Positions 58,113 to 64,000 of a stretch of DNA of 64,000 nt are shown piece by piece. Within the stretch, counting starts at the first letter, position 1. Each line of letters begins with the position of its first letter. The notes under the pieces were generated by a model, which saw nothing but the letters and a program-made list of their open reading frames with translations, was not told where the DNA came from and did no database searches. The stretch comes from DASYXZ01 sp035946625 (GTDB taxonomy: Bacteria > Acidobacteriota > Terriglobia > UBA7540): positions 1 through 64,000 of the forward strand of contig DASYZE010000051.1 of the NCBI GenBank assembly GCA_035946625.1, in the 5' to 3' direction. The position numbers and the translations under genes were made by a program.

Positions 58113-61100
58113 ATGAAGCGTCTGCGGAGTTGCACACGGGGGGGCCGGTACGAAAGCGTTTGGCGGTTGGCCTTGCTGCCTTGGTTTATCCCGGCAGTTG
58201 TGTTCCTGGCACTTTCAAGCCAAATGGTGTGGGCAGGGAAGACAAAGATTCACCAGCTCACCGCCATCCAGCAAATCCGCCAACTTACAATCACTCAAGC
58301 CGAGCTCGGCTATCCCGTCCATATACGCGCGGTGGTGACCTATTTCGAATCCACGGAATCTGACTTGTTCGTCCAGGACTCGACGGGAGGAATCTGGGTG
58401 GAACTCGGGGGAGCCCCATTGACCGCCGTCCCCGGTCAACTCCTTGATCTTCGGGGTGTCACTTCGGCCCCCGACTTTGCTCCGCAAATCTCGAAACCAA
58501 AATGGAAAGTAATCGGCCAAGCACCAATGCCCGTCGCCCGGCGGGTCACGTTCCACCAGATGGCCTCCACGCGGGAGGACAGCCAATGGGTGGAGGTGGA
58601 GGGAGTGGTCCGAACCGTGGGCAGGCGGAATCAACTTCACGCCCTCGGCATCGTCATGGACGACGGTAGGGTGACCGCTTTGCTGCCTGCCTCCGCCCAT
58701 CTCGAAATTTCCAAGCTGGTTGATGCCAAGGTTCGCATTCGCGGGGCGTGTGGCGCGGATTTTAATTCCAATCAACAAATGGTGGGAGTTCTGGTTTACG
58801 TTCCCAGCCTGGCCGAGGTTAAAGTTGAAGAACCGGCGCCACTGGATCCGTTCTCACTGCCCGTGAAAACCATTGCCAACCTCATGCGGTTTTCATTGGT
58901 GGCGAATTTTGGGCACCGGGCGCGGGTAAGTGGCGTGGTCACCTATCAGCAGCCGGACGAAGGTTTGTTCCTAAAGGATTCTACGGAAGAAATCTACGTC
59001 AAGTCCAGCCAGCGCGACCGACTGATTCCGGGTGACCGAGTGGACGTCATTGGGTTTCCTGCCCTGGGGGAATTTGAGCCCATCCTGGAGGATTCCGCCT
59101 ACCGCAAAGTGGGCCACGAGGCGCCGCCACAACCTGTGGACGTCCAGGCGGATCAAGTCATGGCACGTCAATTAAATGCCGCGCTGGTAAGGGTTCAAGG
59201 TCGTCTGGTCCACCACCCCCACCAGCAGCTCGCCTTGATTATGCAAGCTGGGACCACGGTATTCCACGCACAAATAATGGGCTTCCACGCGGACAAGCGC
59301 CTAGCCTCGTTGCAAGAGGGAAGCTGGCTTGAATTGACAGGAATCTGTCTCCTCCAGACGGGCAGTGAGGGTGTGGGGCCGTCATTTCGCATCCTCCTGC
59401 GCACGCCTGAGGACATCGTCGTAATCAAAAAGGCGACTTGGTGGAGCATTCGGCACACCCTCTGGACACTGGGATTCGTAATTGCGCTCTTGTTGGCGGC
59501 ATTAGGATGGGTGGGGGCGTTAAGACGGCGCGTTAGCCAGCAAACCGGCCACCTTCTGGATCGCCTGCAAAATATTGCCAGCCTCGAGGAACGCTACCGG
59601 CTCTTATTTGAGCGAAACCTTGCCGCGGTTTACTCCGCCACTATGGCAGGCCAGATTGTGAACTGCAACGACGCTTTTGTGGATCTGGTGGGTTGCGCCT
59701 CGCGCAAAGAAACGCTGGCGCATCGGCTTCAGGATTTCTATTGGGACCATTCAGATTGGGATGCTGTCGCCGCCCGTCTTCTGGCCCGGGGCTCGCTCGG
59801 CAACGTGGAGATTCATATACGGAGGATGGATGGCACTCCAGTTTGGGGGCTGGAAAACACGGCGTTACTGCAAGTGATGGATGGCAACCCCGGGCGAATT
59901 CAGGGAACCATCGTGGACTTGACCGAGCGCAAGCAGGCCGGAGATCAATTGCAACTAGCCAAAGAAGCCGCCGAAGCGGGCAGCCGGGCCAAAAGCGAGT
60001 TCCTGGCCAACATGAGCCATGAGATACGAACCCCCATGAATGGAATTATTGGCATGACGGAACTCGCCCTCGACACTCAGCTCGGCCCTGAGCAGCGCGA
60101 ATACCTGGAAATGGTCAAGTCGTCGGCGGACTCTCTCCTGACCGTTATCAACGACATCCTGGATTTCTCCAAGATCGAAGCGGGCAAATTGGATATCGAA
60201 GTCATTGAAGTAGACCTGCGAAAGAGCCTGGCGCGCATCATTAAAACGCTGGCCCTGCGAGCTCACGAGAAGGGTTTGGAACTCGCCTACCACATTCATC
60301 CGGAAATACCCCCAGCCCTCATGGGCGACCCCGGGCGTCTGGGACAAATAATTATCAACCTGGTGGGCAACGCCATCAAGTTTACGGAAAAGGGCGAAGT
60401 AGTGGTTCGCGTCAAGCCCGAGTCGCGGACCGGTGACGCCGTCCTGGTCCACTTTTCCGTCTCTGACACCGGCATTGGGATTCCCCTGCCAATGCAGGAG
60501 CAGATATTTGAAGCCTTTACCCAGAGTGACAGCTCGACCACGCGCAAATATGGCGGAACTGGACTCGGCCTCGCCATCTCGGCCCGGCTGGTCAGGATGA
60601 TGGGCGGGCGAATCTGGGTGGATAGCAAAGAGGGGAAGGGCAGCGCGTTTCATTTCACCACCTGCATGAAAATCCTGGAGAGCTCGACGGAAAAAGAGCC
60701 TTCCGTGCAGCCTCCGGAATTGCGCGGAAAACATGTGCTGGTAGTGGATGACAACGCCACCAACCGCATCATCCTTGAGGAAATGTTGCAGAGGTGGCGA
60801 ATGGCGCCGACGATGGCCGAAGGCGGAGGACAAGCACTGCGATGCCTCGAGGGCGCCCTCGATAGGGGAGACCCATTCCCGCTGGTCCTTCTCGATGCCC
60901 GGATGCCGGAGATGGACGGATTCACGTTGGCCCGGAGGATTAAAGAGAATCCTGGCCTTGCGGGGGCCACCATCATGATGCTGACCTCCGATGGTCACCG
61001 TGGCGACGCGGCGCGCTGCCTCGATCTGGGTATTTCCGCCTATTTAACCAAACCCATCCGCCCGTCGGATTTATTGGACGCCATCACTACGGTTCTCGCC

Positions 61101-61967
61101 CGAGCGCCCGAAAGCCTCGCTTCAATTCCATTGGTGACGCGCCATACTTTGCGCGAAAGACGAAGGCGATTGACCATTCTTTTGGCCGAGGATAATGCGG
61201 TGAATCGAACGTTTGCCGAGCGCTTGCTGGAAAAGAAGGGCTGCACGGTAATATCGGCGACCAGCGGGCGGGAGGCGATGGCCATCCTGGATGAACCAAA
61301 CTGCGGCGGGTTTGACCTGATCCTGATGGACGTGCAAATGCCCGGTATGGACGGATACGAAACCACTGCCGCCATTCGCGCCAAGGAAAAATCCAGCGGA
61401 GCGCACTTGCCCATCCTCGCCATGACCGCCAACGCCATGCAAGGAGACCGCGAAAAATGCCAGCGAGCAGGGATGGATGGCTATATCTCCAAACCCATTC
61501 AAGTGGCGGAATTTTTCCGGGAGATCGAGCGGCTGGTTCCGTGGCATACGGAAAATGGAGGAGAAGCTCCCCCCAAGGCGGAAAGCGATTTGATCGATAA
61601 AGAGGGGTTGCTCGCCCACCTGGAAGGAGATTCCGAATTATTGTGCGACCTGACCGGGCTGTTTCTTCAGGAGTGCCCCCAGCTTATGGCGAGGATTCAG
61701 GCGGCGGTTGCCCAAAGCGATGGAAACGCCCTGGAACGCGCCGCCCACCAATTGAAGGGCGCCATTGGGATTTTCAAGAATGAGGCAGTGGGTGATGCGG
61801 CCGAGCGGTTGGAAACGTTGGGTCGGGAGAACAACCTCGTTCAGGCCGCGCACGAGTTTCAAGTGCTGGAGGAACAAATTGCGTTGCTGCTTCCTGAATT
61901 GAGAGTCATGGGCAATATCGCTGATGATAAACGCGATTCCCCTCAGTCGAGTGACCGCATCCCATAA
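58113..61967 (+). CDS. Hybrid histidine kinase with repeated periplasmic OB-like sensor and Hpt domain
   Basis: 1284 residues. An N-terminal hydrophobic signal or anchor (LALLPWFIPAVVFLALSSQM) leads to a large extracytoplasmic region (about 45-430) made of three OB-like repeats; compare YPVHIRAVVTYFESTESDLF with RARVSGVVTYQQPDEGLFLK. A membrane helix follows (TLWTLGFVIALLLAALGW), then a PAS domain (about 490-610), HisKA NMSHEIRTPMNGIIG (His about 635), ATPase (VGNAIKFTEKGEVVV), two receivers (LLDARMPEMDG and LMDVQMPGMDG) and a C-terminal Hpt domain with AAHQLKGAIGIFKNE (His about 1212). It can therefore pass phosphate onward by itself. Second of three tandem kinases. Confidence 0.9.
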   Translation: MKRLRSCTRGGRYESVWRLALLPWFIPAVVFLALSSQMVWAGKTKIHQLTAIQQIRQLTITQAELGYPVHIRAVVTYFESTESDLFVQDSTGGIWVELGGAPLTAVPGQLLDLRGVTSAPDFAPQISKPKWKVIGQAPMPVARRVTFHQMASTREDSQWVEVEGVVRTVGRRNQLHALGIVMDDGRVTALLPASAHLEISKLVDAKVRIRGACGADFNSNQQMVGVLVYVPSLAEVKVEEPAPLDPFSLPVKTIANLMRFSLVANFGHRARVSGVVTYQQPDEGLFLKDSTEEIYVKSSQRDRLIPGDRVDVIGFPALGEFEPILEDSAYRKVGHEAPPQPVDVQADQVMARQLNAALVRVQGRLVHHPHQQLALIMQAGTTVFHAQIMGFHADKRLASLQEGSWLELTGICLLQTGSEGVGPSFRILLRTPEDIVVIKKATWWSIRHTLWTLGFVIALLLAALGWVGALRRRVSQQTGHLLDRLQNIASLEERYRLLFERNLAAVYSATMAGQIVNCNDAFVDLVGCASRKETLAHRLQDFYWDHSDWDAVAARLLARGSLGNVEIHIRRMDGTPVWGLENTALLQVMDGNPGRIQGTIVDLTERKQAGDQLQLAKEAAEAGSRAKSEFLANMSHEIRTPMNGIIGMTELALDTQLGPEQREYLEMVKSSADSLLTVINDILDFSKIEAGKLDIEVIEVDLRKSLARIIKTLALRAHEKGLELAYHIHPEIPPALMGDPGRLGQIIINLVGNAIKFTEKGEVVVRVKPESRTGDAVLVHFSVSDTGIGIPLPMQEQIFEAFTQSDSSTTRKYGGTGLGLAISARLVRMMGGRIWVDSKEGKGSAFHFTTCMKILESSTEKEPSVQPPELRGKHVLVVDDNATNRIILEEMLQRWRMAPTMAEGGGQALRCLEGALDRGDPFPLVLLDARMPEMDGFTLARRIKENPGLAGATIMMLTSDGHRGDAARCLDLGISAYLTKPIRPSDLLDAITTVLARAPESLASIPLVTRHTLRERRRRLTILLAEDNAVNRTFAERLLEKKGCTVISATSGREAMAILDEPNCGGFDLILMDVQMPGMDGYETTAAIRAKEKSSGAHLPILAMTANAMQGDREKCQRAGMDGYISKPIQVAEFFREIERLVPWHTENGGEAPPKAESDLIDKEGLLAHLEGDSELLCDLTGLFLQECPQLMARIQAAVAQSDGNALERAAHQLKGAIGIFKNEAVGDAAERLETLGRENNLVQAAHEFQVLEEQIALLLPELRVMGNIADDKRDSPQSSDRIP

Positions 61968-62143
61968 CGGGCCCAGCTGGTCGGGGGGCGTGGCCTATTA
62001 AGCGACAAAATTCAAGGGCGACATTCAAGCAGTCCGACGGATGAACCCGGCGCGCGGGTTTGAAAATACTTTCAAGATGCCCGGCATATTTGCCGAGAGA
62101 CAACCAAGAGAAGCCATAACGCCCATGGAGGGGAGAAATAGAC

Positions 62144-64000
62144 ATGCTCCACGACGGCATCACGATGGCGGGTCGATACGATGATCGTCTGGTCGCGCTG
62201 TCTGTTTTAATTGCCATGGGGGCCGCGTACGCCGCGCTGGACTTGGCGGGACGGACAAGGGCGGCAAAGGGCCGCGCGCGCGCGGTCTGGCTGGGCGGCG
62301 GCGCCACGGCGATGGGGCTGGGCATCTGGTCCATGCATTACGTTGGGATGCTGGCATTCCGATTACCTGTTCCGGTGCTCTACGATTTGCCCACGGTGGG
62401 CGCTTCGCTGGTGGCGGCCATCCTCGCTTCCGCGGTCGCCTTGTTTGTCGTCAGCCGGGACAAGCTAACGGCGATTACGGTTGTAGCAGGAAGCCTCATG
62501 ATGGGAGGCGGCATTGCCGCCATGCATTACATCGGGATGGCCGCCATGCGCTTTCAGGCGATGTGCCACTTCCACCTCTGGCTGGTGGCGTTTTCGGTGG
62601 CACTGGCGGTGACTATCGCGCTGGTTGCTCTGATACTTTCGTTCAGATTTCGTGATGAAGCGCCCGGCTCCAGTTGGAGAAAGTTCGGAAGCGCAATTTT
62701 GATGGGCGCGGCCATTCCGGTCATGCATTACACCGGGATGGCCGCGGCCAGCTTTACCAGTTCCAACCATGTGGGTGACACGACGCACTCGGTGAGCATC
62801 TCAAACCTTGGGCTGGGCGGGATTATTACGGTGACGTTCATGATTCTCGGTTTCGCCGTCCTGACTGCGCTGGTGGATCGGCGGTTTTCCGCCCAAGCGG
62901 TGGAACTGGAGTCGAGTGAGGAACGTTATCGGCAACTCTTTGAACGCAGTCTTGCCGGTGTTTATCGCAGGACGCTGAACGGGCTCGTGCTGGACGTGAA
63001 CGACGCCTGCGCGCATATTTATGGTTACGGATCGCGGGAGGAACTTTTGGCCGACGCGAAGGCGGGGAGCCGGTTTGATTCTCCGGAGAACCAATCCTTA
63101 TTGGCGGGACTCGCTGCGCGGGGAACGATTACCAACCTGGAACGGTGCTTCAACGGCAAAGACGGAATCCGCGTTTGGGTGCTGGAAAACGCCACGCTAC
63201 TTGAGGGCAAAGAAGGAGGGCCGGCCCTGATCGAGGGAACTCTTATTGACATCACCGAGCGCAAGAAGGCGGAGCAAGAGTTGGCGCACCAGCAAAAACT
63301 TTTCGATGCCTTGATGGACAGCATTCCCGACACCATTTATTTCGAGGATACCGCCTGCCGTTTTATGAGAATCAATAAGGCACAGGCTCGAATGCTGGGG
63401 GTCAAAGATCCCCGTGAGGCCATCGGAAAGACGGATTTTGATTTTTTTCCCCGCGAACTCGCCCAGGAGTTTTATGCCAGCGAGCAGAAACTCATGCAAT
63501 CAGGTCAGCCTATGATTGACGCCGTACAGAAGATCGTCAAGGCCGACGGGCAAGTCCAATGGGTTTCAGCCACCGAGGTGCCAATTTACGGAGCCGCGGG
63601 GGAGATCATGGGACTGGTCGGCATCTCAAGAGACATCACCGAACGCAAGCGGGCCGAGGCCGAGCTACAGACGGCCAAGGAAGCCGCCGAAGCCGCCAAC
63701 CGGGCCAAAAGTGATTTTATGGCCAATATGAGCCATGAAATTCGCACGCCCATGAACGGCGTGATTGGCATGGCGGAGCTCGCACTGGATACACAGCTCA
63801 CCACCGAACAGAGGGAATACCTGACTATTGTCAAATCATCGGCCGATTCACTCTTGACGCTGATCAACGACATTCTGGATTTTTCCAAGATCGAAGCGGG
63901 GAAACTCGAACTCGACCCCATCGACTTTAACCTGCGCGACAATATTGCCGATACCGCGAAGACGCTGGCCCTGCGGGCGGGCGAGAAGGGATTGGAATTG
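62144..64000 (+). CDS. Hybrid-type histidine kinase with MHYT membrane sensor (runs off the window)
   Basis: 619 codons are present; the frame is still open at base 64000. ATG 62144 follows GGAGGGGAG. The N-terminal part (about 15-260) is an MHYT domain with all three motifs: SMHYVGM (about 63), AMHYIGM (about 126) and VMHYTGM (about 193). This membrane domain is thought to bind a metal and sense O2, CO or NO. Two PAS domains follow (about 265-375 and 385-510), then HisKA NMSHEIRTPMNGVIGMAELA (His about 532). The window ends before the ATPase. Receivers are likely beyond the edge by analogy with its two neighbours. Confidence 0.88.
   Translation, partial: MLHDGITMAGRYDDRLVALSVLIAMGAAYAALDLAGRTRAAKGRARAVWLGGGATAMGLGIWSMHYVGMLAFRLPVPVLYDLPTVGASLVAAILASAVALFVVSRDKLTAITVVAGSLMMGGGIAAMHYIGMAAMRFQAMCHFHLWLVAFSVALAVTIALVALILSFRFRDEAPGSSWRKFGSAILMGAAIPVMHYTGMAAASFTSSNHVGDTTHSVSISNLGLGGIITVTFMILGFAVLTALVDRRFSAQAVELESSEERYRQLFERSLAGVYRRTLNGLVLDVNDACAHIYGYGSREELLADAKAGSRFDSPENQSLLAGLAARGTITNLERCFNGKDGIRVWVLENATLLEGKEGGPALIEGTLIDITERKKAEQELAHQQKLFDALMDSIPDTIYFEDTACRFMRINKAQARMLGVKDPREAIGKTDFDFFPRELAQEFYASEQKLMQSGQPMIDAVQKIVKADGQVQWVSATEVPIYGAAGEIMGLVGISRDITERKRAEAELQTAKEAAEAANRAKSDFMANMSHEIRTPMNGVIGMAELALDTQLTTEQREYLTIVKSSADSLLTLINDILDFSKIEAGKLELDPIDFNLRDNIADTAKTLALRAGEKGLEL

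Overview
The window looks like a chromosomal segment of a soil-type Acidobacteriota (or a close relative), probably from the Acidobacteriia/Blastocatellia side. The reasons are the moderately high GC content, several protein families I associate with that phylum (secreted proteins with a 'VxYFEDGTxW'-type C-terminus, a membrane-anchored OtsA, PilZ proteins, very large hybrid kinases), and three families of short palindromic intergenic repeats of the kind scattered through acidobacterial genomes. This is inference: there is no rRNA gene or other phylogenetic marker in the window.

Layout. (1) 1-3.5 kb, accessory: the tail of an ISKra4-type transposase, then a minus-strand set in the order AraC-type regulator, membrane-anchored thioredoxin-like protein, secreted protein, and a secreted protein with three knottin-like cysteine modules joined to a calcium-binding domain. 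(2) 3.8-11.5 kb: type IV pilus motor genes pilB-pilT-pilC, then the sensor/regulator pair pilS-pilR. (3) 11.5-16.7 kb: trehalose cluster on the minus strand (membrane-anchored otsA, otsB, a duplicated DUF5752-like protein, treT), then tRNA-Arg and a ROK sugar kinase. (4) 18-19.3 kb: repeat-rich graveyard with the decayed C-terminus of a Type ISP restriction-modification enzyme. (5) 19.3-23.5 kb: triple PilZ protein, a membrane protein and a secreted GH39-like glycosidase. (6) 23.6-27.3 kb: PIN/UPF0175 toxin-antitoxin pair, tRNA-His and several small exported proteins. (7) 27.3-33.7 kb: periplasmic-type molybdenum aldehyde/xanthine oxidoreductase (three subunits plus a small Cys-rich protein) and a Tat-exported GH2 glycosidase. 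(8) 33.9-35.7 kb: small proteins, including a BrnT/BrnA-like toxin-antitoxin pair. (9) 35.8-42.5 kb: housekeeping genes tatA-tatC-M28 cyclase/peptidase-terC, nadB, aroB, ubiE/menG. (10) 42.5-48.9 kb: NtrC-type regulator, PilZ protein, hypothetical exported and membrane proteins. (11) 49-52.7 kb: purL (with N-terminal PurS-like part) and purQ. (12) 53-64 kb: a receiver-HD-GYP protein followed by three huge hybrid histidine kinases in a row, whose catalytic cores are near copies while their sensor parts differ (MASE1, repeated OB-like periplasmic domains, MHYT). The last one runs off the window.

How the parts connect. PilB/T/C, PilS/R, PilZ proteins and the HD-GYP phosphodiesterase point to surface motility or attachment under c-di-GMP and two-component control. 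The Tat translocase genes are in the same window as two proteins with twin-arginine signals (the 2Fe-2S subunit and the GH2 enzyme). The trehalose cluster carries two independent synthesis routes (OtsA/OtsB and TreT), one of them tied to a membrane sensor-like module. The most unusual items are the knottin/thioredoxin/AraC cluster at the left end, the sensor-OtsA fusion, and the RM remnant that still carries a palindromic repeat inside its reading frame.
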